Assembly (NCBI GenBank): GCA_035528995.1
Contig: DATKXO010000147.1
Location: 1-21,538, forward strand
DNA length: 21,538 nt
Direction: 5' to 3'
DNA from: DATKXO01 sp035528995
Lineage (GTDB): Bacteria > Planctomycetota > Phycisphaerae > UBA1845
Shown here: piece after piece, positions 6,934 through 14,668 of the stretch
Position numbering within the stretch: position 1 is the stretch's first letter
How the letters are laid out: each line of letters begins with the position of its first letter
The notes under the pieces: generated by a model
Told to the model about the DNA's origin: nothing
Databases searched by the model: none
What the model saw: the letters and a program-made list of their open reading frames with translations, nothing else
Position numbers and translations under genes: made by a program

Positions 6934-7050
6934 ATGGGCACGATTCTGGCTAACTCGCTACTGGCGCTCTCCGCATTCCAGTGGATTTGCATTGTCGTAC
7001 TTGTCGTTGTGCTTGTCGTCTACTTCGTCTGGAAGAAGAAGCAGGAGTAG
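6934..7050 (+). CDS. 38-residue single-pass membrane microprotein, unknown function
   Basis: An ATG with AGGAG (6923-6927) exactly 6 nt upstream opens 38 codons ending in TAG. This is the best ribosome binding site in this part of the window. The product has a short polar start (MGTILANS), a continuous hydrophobic helix from about residue 9 to 33 dominated by Val, Leu and Ile, and a basic end KKKQE. This predicts a single membrane anchor with the C terminus inside. The composition is clearly non-random and protein-like for such GC-rich DNA. I do not recognise a family. Small proteins of this form often bind and tune larger membrane complexes, but nothing here shows a partner. It follows dprA by 204 bp on the same strand, and 50 bp separate its stop from the convergent glycosylase gene. 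Confidence 0.72.
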   Translation: MGTILANSLLALSAFQWICIVVLVVVLVVYFVWKKKQE

Positions 7051-7100
7051 CTGCGACCAATGCTGGAATCCCCGGGGACGGACGTCGTCGGCCGTTGCGG

Positions 7101-7799
7101 CTAGAGGTCGGCGTCATGGTCGAGCCCTGCCAGGGGGCAGCGTTCGCATTGGGCGTTCTTGCGGCAGTGCCGCTTACCCAGTTCCACCAGCAGTGCGTGG
7201 TATTCCCCGTACAAGGCCCCGTCCGGGGACAGTGCGCCTTCGAAAAGCGCCTTGCTGCGCTCGTAGTCGCTGTCCGCCCCGCTGAGCAGGTGCCGGCGCA
7301 GGATTCGTTGCGTGTACGCGTCGACCACGAAGGTCGGCAGCTTGCCCGCATAGAGCAGAATGGCGTCCGCCGTCTCCGGTCCGATGCCGCTGACGCCCAG
7401 CAATTCGCGGCGGGCCGCCGCTAAGCCCGTGGCGAACAGGGCGTCCAGGTCCCCCCCGAATCGGCTCCCCAGCCAGCCCGCCAGGCTCTTCAGGCGCCGG
7501 GCCTTCACCCGGTAGGTGCCGGCCGGACGAATCAGCTCCGCCAGCCGATCCTCGGGCGTCGCGTCAATGCCCGCCAGGGCCAGCCGGTTCGCCCGCCGCA
7601 GCGCCTCGATGGCCCGCTCCACGTTCGTCCACGCCGTGTTCTGCGTGAGCACCGCCCCGATCACGGTTTCGTCGCGCGTCCTCGACGGCCACCAATGCTG
7701 TGGGCCAAAAGCTCCCAACAGCAGGTCGTACATCCGAAGCAGGGTCGTAGTGGTATGCCGGCCCACTCCCGGGGTTCCTCCCGCCGGTCGCTTGCACAT
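7101..7799 (-). CDS. Endonuclease III-like HhH-GPD DNA glycosylase
   Basis: Base-excision repair enzyme of the HhH-GPD superfamily, closest in character to the EndoIII-related/MagIII-type group that removes alkylated bases. Of 232 residues, FGPQHWWPSRTRDETVIGAV (31-50) and LTQNTAW are typical of that subgroup. The helix-hairpin-helix is LLGVSGIGPETADAILLY (133-150) and the catalytic Asp is Asp160 in FVVDAYTQR. The Lys used by bifunctional EndoIII (in GxGxKTA) is Glu142 here, predicting a monofunctional glycosylase without lyase activity. At the C terminus, three cysteines (212, 218, 221) recall the iron-sulphur loop but the fourth is missing. The ATG at 7799 was chosen because homologues begin just before TLLRMYDLL; Met23 is an alternative. 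It is divergent from the CPBP gene with a 29-bp gap. Confidence 0.92.
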   Translation of the reverse strand: MCKRPAGGTPGVGRHTTTTLLRMYDLLLGAFGPQHWWPSRTRDETVIGAVLTQNTAWTNVERAIEALRRANRLALAGIDATPEDRLAELIRPAGTYRVKARRLKSLAGWLGSRFGGDLDALFATGLAAARRELLGVSGIGPETADAILLYAGKLPTFVVDAYTQRILRRHLLSGADSDYERSKALFEGALSPDGALYGEYHALLVELGKRHCRKNAQCERCPLAGLDHDADL

Positions 7800-7828
7800 T
7801 CGGCGAAAGTCGGCACCATAGGCCGATC

Positions 7829-8566
7829 ATGGCCCGGGCTCAAGAACGAACCCTGGAACGCGGCCCTGGATTGCCGCACCCCGGACTGGCGCACCCGCTG
7901 GATTCGCTGGTCTTCCTCCTGCCGCTCATCCTGTTCTACGAGATCGGCGCTCTGTACCTGCAGCCCTCGCTGACCGACGATCGTCAGGGACGCGTAGTGG
8001 CCTTCCAACTCCTGCGAATGTTCTTCGAGCTGTTCGGGCCGACCGGCCGTTGGATGCCCGGCCTGGCGGTCATCGCGATCCTCGTCGGTGTGCAGATCGC
8101 CTCGAAGCAGCGTTGGCGGGTTCGACCGTGGGCCGTCTTGAAGCTCTATGGCGAGGCCGTGCTGTGGAGCATCCCCCTGCTGCTCGCGTCCAAAGCACTC
8201 ATCCTGGCTGCCGCCAGCGAACCGAACGACGGCCTCTGGTCCGAGATGATCCTCTCGGTCGGCGCCGGCGTCTACGAGGAACTCGTCTTCCGACTCATCC
8301 TGATCTGCGTCGTCGTGATGGTGGGTTCCGACCTGCTGCGCTTCCCGGCCGGGCGCACCACCGCCGTGGCGGTCGTCCTGTCGGCGCTGCTCTTCGCCGC
8401 CCACCATCACCCACCGGTGGGCAGCGAGCCGTTCGAGACGGCCCGATTCGCCTTCCGCCTGATGGCCGGTGCCTACCTGGGGGCCATCTTCGTCTACCGT
8501 GGCTACGCCGCGGCCGCCGGCACCCACGTGGCCTACAACCTCATCATCGTGGGTCTGGCAGCCTGA
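7829..8566 (+). CDS. CPBP-family intramembrane glutamic protease (Abi family)
   Basis: Membrane protease related to Rce1. Bacterial members act in peptide maturation, immunity to bacteriocins, or unknown roles. The 245 residues contain about six hydrophobic segments. The catalytic signatures are complete: EELVFR at 150-155 (EExxxR), FAAHH at 189-193 (FxxxH) and HVAYN at 233-237 (HxxxN). No Shine-Dalgarno is seen before the ATG at 7829, and no substrate or bacteriocin gene is nearby. Its 3' end overlaps the convergent radical SAM gene by 23 bp. Specific function cannot be assigned. Confidence 0.9.
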   Translation: MARAQERTLERGPGLPHPGLAHPLDSLVFLLPLILFYEIGALYLQPSLTDDRQGRVVAFQLLRMFFELFGPTGRWMPGLAVIAILVGVQIASKQRWRVRPWAVLKLYGEAVLWSIPLLLASKALILAAASEPNDGLWSEMILSVGAGVYEELVFRLILICVVVMVGSDLLRFPAGRTTAVAVVLSALLFAAHHHPPVGSEPFETARFAFRLMAGAYLGAIFVYRGYAAAAGTHVAYNLIIVGLAA

Positions 8567-9650
8567 CCTCGCTCACCTGCTCGGCACCCGAGCAGCCAGT
8601 GACACAATCGTGTCCCTCATCGTGCCCGTTGCCCCACGGGATCTGCGACGGGCGACCCCGATCGAAGAAGAGCGTCGGCAACGATTTCACCACGCCCACC
8701 GGATGGTAGAGCATCTCCACCTCGCCGCGGCAGTTGTACCAGCACGACGTGCAGGTGTTGCGCCGAGCGCCGTCCCGCAGTCGCCGGACGATGTCGGCCG
8801 CGGGATGCCGGTAGAGGTTGGCCACCGGGTAATCGCGCTCCTCGACGCAGATGGCCACCTCGCCGCGGGAGTCGATGCTGAAGAAGGCCCGCCCCGCCCG
8901 GCAGCCGGGCACGCCGCCGTTCAAGGCCTCGTCGAAGCGCCCCAGGAAAACCCGGTTGCTCAGAAAATTGCGGTACTTGTTCCTCAGCGCGACCAGGTAC
9001 GGGCCCACCGACTCGTCGGTGTTGATGAAGCGCCTGTTTCCCGTCTTGCGCAGACCGTAGGGCTGGATCATGAAAAAGGCGTCGTGTTCGGCGGCCAGTT
9101 GCAGCAGCGGCTCGACGTCATCCAGGTTGTCCTCCAGCAGCACGCACATGAGGTTGACCCGCTGCCAGTCGTGCTTTCGGGCACGCGAGAAATACTCCAG
9201 AGCCGCCACCGCCCGGTCGAAGCTGCCCTTCATCCCCCGACGCTTGTCGTGCTTGGCCGCGTCCGCGTAGTCGAGGCTGACCGACGCGCCCCACAGACCG
9301 GCCTCGAACAGATCGTTGGCCAGCTCCGGCGTGACCAGCCAGCCGTTGGTGGTCACAAACGGAAAGTGGAACCGGGCCACGGTGCGCACGATGTCCACGA
9401 TGTCCGGTCGCAGCAACGGCTCGCCGCCGGCCAGCGAAATAAACAGCGTTCCTAGCTTGCCCAGCTTGCCGGAGCCCTCGACGAACTGCTCCAGCGTCTG
9501 CTCGGGCAGTTCGCCCAGCGGGTCTTTCCAATAGGTGCAGAACCCACAGCGGAAGTTGCAGCGGTAGGTCACCTGCCAGGCCGCCCAGACCGGGTTCCGC
9601 CCGGACCAGGCCCGGAACAGTCGCCACTTCTTAGATGTCGAATGAAGCAC
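8544..9650 (-). CDS. Radical SAM protein with SPASM-like C terminus
   Basis: Iron-sulphur enzyme that cleaves S-adenosylmethionine to start radical chemistry. The canonical CxxxCxxC cluster site is at residues 31, 35 and 38 (CNFRCGFC). It is followed by a radical SAM barrel with the GGEPLL motif and a Cys-rich C-terminal region (GCRAG, AICVEE, CTSCWYNC) like a SPASM domain holding auxiliary clusters. Such proteins modify peptides or act in sugar and cofactor chemistry. No precursor peptide is visible, so the substrate is unknown. I chose the GTG at 9650, which has GGAGG 5 nt upstream (368 residues). A GTG at 9686 that overlaps the previous stop as GTGA is the alternative and would add 12 residues. 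It lies 32 bp after the amidohydrolase gene, probably in the same operon. Confidence 0.93.
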   Translation of the reverse strand: MLHSTSKKWRLFRAWSGRNPVWAAWQVTYRCNFRCGFCTYWKDPLGELPEQTLEQFVEGSGKLGKLGTLFISLAGGEPLLRPDIVDIVRTVARFHFPFVTTNGWLVTPELANDLFEAGLWGASVSLDYADAAKHDKRRGMKGSFDRAVAALEYFSRARKHDWQRVNLMCVLLEDNLDDVEPLLQLAAEHDAFFMIQPYGLRKTGNRRFINTDESVGPYLVALRNKYRNFLSNRVFLGRFDEALNGGVPGCRAGRAFFSIDSRGEVAICVEERDYPVANLYRHPAADIVRRLRDGARRNTCTSCWYNCRGEVEMLYHPVGVVKSLPTLFFDRGRPSQIPWGNGHDEGHDCVTGCSGAEQVSEVRLPDPR

Positions 9651-9682
9651 GGATCCCTCCACGTACCGCGGCGCCACGCGGC

Positions 9683-11404
9683 TCACCGGCCGGCTCGCTT
9701 ATACGCGCCGTCGGTCCCCTCCGCAAGCGAAACCTCGCCCGACCAGACGACTCGCCCCCCCACGATGGTGTGAGTGACAGCAACCTGTCCGAGCTGGTCG
9801 GGTGGAATGCCCAACGGATCGCGGTCCAGGATCACCAGGTCGGCAAGTTTGCCCGGTTCCAGGGCGCCGACGCGGTCTTCCTGGAAACCGGCGTACGTGG
9901 CCGTCGTGGTATAGGCGCGAAGGGCCTCCTCGACTGTCATGGACTGCTCGGGAAACCAGATTCGGCCGTCGAGCGATCGGGCCGTCACCGCCGTCGCGAT
10001 CCCCTTGAACGGATTGACGCTCACGACCGGCCAGTCACTGCCGAAGCAGACCTCTGCACCGGCATCAAGCAGACCCCGGTACGCGTAAGAGGTCTTGCAC
10101 CGTTCCGCTCCGATGGCCCGCTCCGCGTACCGAGCGTCATCGGCCTTGTGAGACGGCTGCATCGAGGCGATGACACCGATGCCGGCGAAACGCGCAATAT
10201 CCGCTGGTGCCAGGTGCTGGGCGTGCTCGCTGCGATGCCGCCGGTCACGCGGGCCGTTGCGTTCCGTAGCCGCCTCGTAGCAGTCCAGCAGAAGCGTGTT
10301 GGCCCTGTCACCAATCGCGTGGACCACGACCTGAAACCCGCGCCGATCGGCGTCGATGATCCGGTTGCGCATCTTCTCGGGCGGGTCGGCCATCGCCACC
10401 AGCAGACCGCTGGGGTACTTCTCGTCCAGGGCGGCGTCGGCATACGGATCGTGCATGCAGGCCGTCCGGCTGCCCAGCGAGCCGTCCATGAACCCCTTGA
10501 ACCCCCCTACCGTCACCCAATCGTCGCTGTCGAATTCGCGTACCGTGTCGTAATGCGGCTGCCACTCCTCAGTCATCACGAACGCTCGAATCCTCACCGT
10601 CGCTTTACCGGCCGCTCGGATGCGGACGAAAGCGGCCAGGTCTTCGGGCTCCGACATGTTGTGCACGCCGGTGATGCCCAGGCGATTCGCGTGGGCCATG
10701 GCACGCAACAGGGCCGCATCGCGCTGCTCGTCGCTGATCGGCGGGATGTGGTCGCTGACCAGGTCCATCGCGTCATCCTTGAGAATGCCGGTCGGCTCGC
10801 CGGTCGCCGGATCGCGCTCGATCTCGCCGCCGGACGGATCGGGCGGCCCGTCGGCGTCGATGCCGGCCAGCTTCAACGCGGCCGAGTTGGCCAGCGCCTG
10901 ATGCCCGTCCATACGCGACAGGAACACCGGCACGTCGCCGGTGACCGGATCGATCCACTCCTTGGCAGGTGGCTGCGGATCGGCCCAGCTCTCGACGCTC
11001 CATCGCCCGCCCAGGACCCACTCCCCCGCCTTTCGACCAGCGGCCGCCTCGCCCACCGCGGCGATAAACTCCTCGCGCCCGGCCACGTCACGCAGGTACA
11101 ACCGATCGAGTTGCAACCCGGCACCGATGATGTGCGTATGACAGTCGGTCAGCCCGGGGATCACCCGCCGGCCCCCAGCGTCGATGATCGTGGTGTTCGG
11201 CCCGACGCGCGCCTGCACCGCTTCATTCGTCCCGACCACGTCGATTCGATCGCCGCAGACGGCCACGGCCTCGGCTGACGGGTTCTCCGGCACACCCGTC
11301 CAGACGCGGGCGTTAATGATCGCCAGGTCGGCGTGCTGATTAGCGCAACCGCCGGTCATCCACATGGCCAGTACTCCAAGCAACAGCTTCCCCGATGCAC
11401 GCAT
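9683..11404 (-). CDS. Lipoprotein amidohydrolase, YtcJ-like
   Basis: Metal-dependent hydrolase of the amidohydrolase superfamily (Amidohydro_3/YtcJ-like), 573 residues, probably anchored outside the inner membrane. Residues 1-20 form a signal peptide ending MTGGC, a plausible though not ideal lipobox with Cys20 as the lipidated residue. The TIM-barrel metal site begins with DCHTH (His89, His91). Later signatures are VVHAIGDRAN, SEHAQH, FGSDWPV and the C-terminal GKLADLVILDRDP. Substrates in this family are amides or cyclic amides and are rarely predictable. Two ATGs are six bases apart; the second (11404) has GGGAGG 9 nt upstream and is preferred over the one at 11410, only 3 nt away. It heads a likely operon with the radical SAM gene. 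Confidence 0.95.
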   Translation of the reverse strand: MRASGKLLLGVLAMWMTGGCANQHADLAIINARVWTGVPENPSAEAVAVCGDRIDVVGTNEAVQARVGPNTTIIDAGGRRVIPGLTDCHTHIIGAGLQLDRLYLRDVAGREEFIAAVGEAAAGRKAGEWVLGGRWSVESWADPQPPAKEWIDPVTGDVPVFLSRMDGHQALANSAALKLAGIDADGPPDPSGGEIERDPATGEPTGILKDDAMDLVSDHIPPISDEQRDAALLRAMAHANRLGITGVHNMSEPEDLAAFVRIRAAGKATVRIRAFVMTEEWQPHYDTVREFDSDDWVTVGGFKGFMDGSLGSRTACMHDPYADAALDEKYPSGLLVAMADPPEKMRNRIIDADRRGFQVVVHAIGDRANTLLLDCYEAATERNGPRDRRHRSEHAQHLAPADIARFAGIGVIASMQPSHKADDARYAERAIGAERCKTSYAYRGLLDAGAEVCFGSDWPVVSVNPFKGIATAVTARSLDGRIWFPEQSMTVEEALRAYTTTATYAGFQEDRVGALEPGKLADLVILDRDPLGIPPDQLGQVAVTHTIVGGRVVWSGEVSLAEGTDGAYKRAGR

Positions 11405-11440
11405 GGTCATCAGCCTCCCACCACGGACACGATGACCGCG

Positions 11441-11469
11441 AGTCTACTGGCGTAAGCCAACTCGGTCAC
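11441..11469 (-). promoter_or_regulatory. Possible promoter of the amidohydrolase operon
   Basis: On the minus strand GTGACC (11469-11464) and TAGACT (11446-11441) are spaced by 17 bp, about 37 bp before the ATG at 11404. The -35 box lies within a GCCAA/TTGGC inverted repeat (11456-11474), a possible operator. Confidence 0.4.
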
Positions 11470-11666
11470 TTGGCCGATTGTCGCGGGGCATACGCGGCGT
11501 GGACGCTCACCTGCGCGCCTCGATTAGCGTCGTCTGGCTCCCCATCCGGCGAGCTGCGACGCTTTGACTTTTTCGCGGTGGTACTTCATTCCGCGATTAG
11601 AACGGCCACTGTGAGGCTCCGAGGCACGGCTCGCGTCCTCCGCTGTTCGGTCACGGCATCGAAACC

Positions 11667-11672
11667 TACAAT
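11667..11672 (+). promoter_or_regulatory. Candidate -10 box for uvrC, implying a leaderless mRNA
   Basis: TACAAT matches the -10 consensus at five of six positions and ends 7 nt before the uvrC ATG (11680). Transcription would start at or next to the start codon. There is no Shine-Dalgarno sequence and no clear -35 box. The remaining 11405-11660 spacer contains a TTGACT at 11564 without a good partner. Confidence 0.4.
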
Positions 11673-11679
11673 CGGCGTC

Positions 11680-13119
11680 ATGACCCACGACGCACGCATC
11701 GACCAGCTTCGCCAGCGCATAGCCCAGTTCCCCAAGACCCCGGGCGTCTATCTGATGAAGGACACCTCGGGGCGCGTGCTCTACGTCGGCAAGGCCAAGG
11801 ACCTGCGCAGCCGCGTCAGCAGCTACTTCCAGGACTCGGCCGACCTGCTCAACACGCGCGGCCCGAACATCGCCCGCATGGCAGCGGCCGTCGTGGACAT
11901 CGACTTCCTGGATTGCGACACCGAGGTCGACGCGGTCCTCACCGAGAGCCGGCTGATCAAGGACATCCAGCCGCCGTTCAACGCTCAACTCAAGGACGAA
12001 AAGACCTTCCCCTACCTGGAGATCACCACCTCGGACGACTTCCCCGGCGTGTTCGTCACCCGGACGCCGCGGCCCAAGGGCAGCAAGCTGTACGGCCCCT
12101 TCGTCAGCCCGCACTCGCTGCGCGACGCGGTCAACGCCCTCCAAAAAGTGTTCAAGTACCGCACCTGCGAGCTGGACATCCGGGCGGACGACGAGTCGCG
12201 GCGCTTCTTCCGGCCATGTCTGCTGCACGCCATCAAGCAGTGCACCGCCCCCTGCGCCGACCTCATCTCGAAGGAGGACTACCGCAAGGACATCGACCGG
12301 CTCAAGAAGTTCCTGGCCTCCAAGCGATCCGTCGTCCTGCGGCAGATGAACAGGGAGATGGAGGCGGCGTCCGCCGACCTGCGTTTCGAGGAAGCCGCCC
12401 GGCTGCGCGATCGGATCAAGTCCATCGAGTCGCTCTCCCTGTCCGGCAAGCCGGCCGAGCACGTCCAGCCGGAGCCGTTCTTCGTGGACCCGGCCAAGGG
12501 GCTCGAGAAGCTCGGTGAACTGCTGGAGTTGGACGACCGGCCGCGGACGCTCGAAGGCATCGACATCGCCACGCTGCAAGGCGAGGAGTCCGTGGGCGCC
12601 CTGGTCTGCTTCATCGACGGGCGGCCCTTCAAGAACGGCTACAAGCGGTTTCGGATCAAGTACGTCGAGGGCGTGGACGACTACGCCATGATCCGCGAGG
12701 TCATCCTGCGCCGGTACCGGTACGCGGCCGAGGGCGAGGAGCTCTACCCCGACGTCATCCTGATCGACGGCGGGCTGGGGCAGTTGCACGCCGCCCTGGA
12801 GGCTTTCGGCGAAATGGATATTCGCCCGCCGATGGTGATCTCCCTGGCCAAACGCGAGGAGGAGATCTACATCCAGGCCAGGTCCAAGCCCGTCCGCCTG
12901 ACGCGGAACAACGAGGCCCTGCGCCTGGTCCAGCAGGTGCGCGACGAGGCCCACCGCTTCGCCCAGCACTACCACCACATCCTGCGTCGCAAGAAGACGT
13001 TCGACGAGGAGGTGGCGGCCGGCCGACGACCGCCCCGGGCACGAAGGAAAGCGAAACGCGACGCCGACGAGCCGGGCAGTCAGGACGATGATGCTACCGG
13101 CGAAGGCGCGTCAGGCTGA
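11680..13119 (+). CDS. uvrC: Excinuclease ABC subunit C, short form without C-terminal HhH
   Basis: Nuclease that makes both incisions beside DNA lesions in nucleotide excision repair with UvrA and UvrB. Of 479 residues, the GIY-YIG domain covers about 12-100 (PGVYLMKD, VLYVGKAKDLRSR). The four cysteines proposed to hold a [4Fe-4S] cluster are at 163, 180, 188 and 192. The UVR motif that contacts UvrB is at about 222-250. The RNase H-like nuclease domain (about 290-430) retains Asp295, Asp363 and His425. Typical UvrC proteins are about 600 residues and end in two helix-hairpin-helix motifs. Here the chain ends after the nuclease domain with a charged Arg/Lys-rich, then acidic tail (438-479). 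The ATG at 11680 gives the family N terminus; the frame stays open further upstream without homology. Confidence 0.97.
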   Translation: MTHDARIDQLRQRIAQFPKTPGVYLMKDTSGRVLYVGKAKDLRSRVSSYFQDSADLLNTRGPNIARMAAAVVDIDFLDCDTEVDAVLTESRLIKDIQPPFNAQLKDEKTFPYLEITTSDDFPGVFVTRTPRPKGSKLYGPFVSPHSLRDAVNALQKVFKYRTCELDIRADDESRRFFRPCLLHAIKQCTAPCADLISKEDYRKDIDRLKKFLASKRSVVLRQMNREMEAASADLRFEEAARLRDRIKSIESLSLSGKPAEHVQPEPFFVDPAKGLEKLGELLELDDRPRTLEGIDIATLQGEESVGALVCFIDGRPFKNGYKRFRIKYVEGVDDYAMIREVILRRYRYAAEGEELYPDVILIDGGLGQLHAALEAFGEMDIRPPMVISLAKREEEIYIQARSKPVRLTRNNEALRLVQQVRDEAHRFAQHYHHILRRKKTFDEEVAAGRRPPRARRKAKRDADEPGSQDDDATGEGASG

Positions 13120-13132
13120 GGCGGTTTCCGCC
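13120..13132 (+). other. Small GC hairpin after uvrC
   Basis: GGCGG TTT CCGCC begins at the base after the uvrC stop. It has a perfect 5-bp stem but no T-run, so any role in termination is uncertain. Confidence 0.35.
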
Positions 13133-13151
13133 GCGCCGCCTGCCCCGGCAT

Positions 13152-13178
13152 AGTGCCACCCGCCAGACAGTGCCACCC
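13152..13178. repeat. 10-bp direct repeat AGTGCCACCC
   Basis: Exact copies at 13152-13161 and 13169-13178, a 17-bp period, in the 65-bp gap between the convergent uvrC and pyruvate kinase genes. It may be a fragment of a dispersed repeat or a protein-binding site. Confidence 0.6.
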
Positions 13179-13184
13179 ACTTCT

Positions 13185-14615
13185 TCACGCTATCGGCTCA
13201 CGGACAAGATGAATCAGCAGCGCGTCGGTGGCGCCTACCGGATCGAGACGAGCACCGGCCACCACGACTATCCGGTCGCCGGACTCGGCCAGCTTGTGCT
13301 CCAGTAACAACGCGTCGATATCCCGCAGCATGGGCAGCAGTTCGGCTCGCTGCGGCAGGCACACCGGGATCACGCCGTAATACAGAGCGATCCGCCGGCA
13401 AATGCGCTCGTCCGGCGACAGCCCGACCACCGGCTGTGCCAGGCGGCACTTGCTGAGCAGACGCACGGTGTGCCCGGCTTCCGTCCAGGCCACCACCAGG
13501 CGGGCGTCGAGTTCCTGAACCAGCAGGTCCGCACTGTGGGCGACGGCCGTCGTCATCCAGCGGAGGTTCACGTCGGGACCGCCGGGGCACGCAACGCCAC
13601 CCCCGACCAGGTAGGCCTCGGTCTCCTCGGCGATCCGGTCCATGGTGCGGACCGCCTCGATCGGATAGGCCCCCACCGACGTTTCCGCACTCAGCATGAC
13701 CGCGTCGGCCGCATCCAGGACCGCGTTGGCCACGTCGCTTACCTCGGCGCGGGTCGCCGTCGGATGGGTGACCATGGATTGCAGCATCTGCGTCGCCACG
13801 ATGACCGGCTTGCCCGCCGCCTGACACTTGCGGGTCATCTCCTTCTGCAGGATGGGGACTCGGGCCAGCTCGACCTCGATGCCCAGATCGCCCCGGGCAA
13901 CGAGCACGACGTCGGCGGACTCGATGATGTCGTCGATGTGGTCGATGGCCTGTGGCGTTTCGATCTTGGCCACGATGCGGGGCAAAACCTTGGCACGCGG
14001 CAGTAGGTTGCGCAGCTCATCCACGTCGTCGGCCGTCCGGACGAACGAGAGGGCGATGTAATCCGCACCGGCCTCGACCGCCCAGGCCACGTCCGCCCGA
14101 TCCTTGTCGGTCAGTGCCGACATGGCCAGGTCGCTGTCGGGCAGGTTGATGCCTTTGTGGGTTCCGATCCGCCCGCCGACCTCGCAGACGCAGCGCAGGC
14201 GGTCGCCCCCCACCTCCTGAACGCGAAGCCGCACGATGCCGTCGTCGATCAACACGCGGTGCCACACGAGCACCTCGTGGATCAGCTCCGGCCGATTGGT
14301 GGAAATGCGTTCAGCCGTGCCGACCACGGTCTCGCCCAGAATATCGATCCGGTCACCCGGGCCGATCGGGAAGGCGTCACCTTCGACCTTCCCCACGCGA
14401 ACCTTCGCCCCGCACAGATCGACGATGATGGGCACCAGGGCCTTGCGTCGGGCGGCCACCGTGCGGATGCGCTCGAACGTCCGGGCGTGCTCCTCACGCG
14501 TACCGTGCGAGAGGTTCAGCCGGAGAACGTCCGCGCCGGCAGCAATCAGGGCGTCGAGGACCTCGGCCGAATCGGAAGCGGGCCCGATGGTGGCGACGAT
14601 CTTGGTTCGAATCAT
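13185..14615 (-). CDS. pyk: Pyruvate kinase
   Basis: Last step of glycolysis: converts phosphoenolpyruvate and ADP to pyruvate and ATP in the cytoplasm. The 476 residues match the family length. The barrel begins with TKIVATIGPAS (4-14) and carries LRLNLSHG (31-38). The active-site segment has Lys217 in IVAKIETPQA, RGDLGIEVE (241-249, magnesium ligands) and VATQMLQSM (273-281). The B domain spans about 75-165 and the C-terminal regulatory-type domain runs from about 345. Small departures from consensus are DLCGAKVRVG for the usual DLQGPKIRxG, and Gln279 where Glu is common; the catalytic Lys and metal ligands are intact. The ATG at 14615 has GGAG 9 nt upstream. It follows the S58-M19 peptidase by 53 bp on the same strand and may be co-transcribed. 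Confidence 0.97.
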   Translation of the reverse strand: MIRTKIVATIGPASDSAEVLDALIAAGADVLRLNLSHGTREEHARTFERIRTVAARRKALVPIIVDLCGAKVRVGKVEGDAFPIGPGDRIDILGETVVGTAERISTNRPELIHEVLVWHRVLIDDGIVRLRVQEVGGDRLRCVCEVGGRIGTHKGINLPDSDLAMSALTDKDRADVAWAVEAGADYIALSFVRTADDVDELRNLLPRAKVLPRIVAKIETPQAIDHIDDIIESADVVLVARGDLGIEVELARVPILQKEMTRKCQAAGKPVIVATQMLQSMVTHPTATRAEVSDVANAVLDAADAVMLSAETSVGAYPIEAVRTMDRIAEETEAYLVGGGVACPGGPDVNLRWMTTAVAHSADLLVQELDARLVVAWTEAGHTVRLLSKCRLAQPVVGLSPDERICRRIALYYGVIPVCLPQRAELLPMLRDIDALLLEHKLAESGDRIVVVAGARLDPVGATDALLIHLVREPIA

Positions 14616-14668
14616 AGGCGATGTCTCCGTCCGTCAGCCGTGCAACTCGATGTAACGCTCCAACGAAG

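Noticed and set aside
9635..11278. 547-residue plus-strand ORF
   Set aside because: Shadow of the amidohydrolase and radical SAM genes, which have full catalytic motifs on the opposite strand.
11524..12978. 484-residue minus-strand ORF
   Set aside because: Shadow of uvrC; composition of the complementary strand only.
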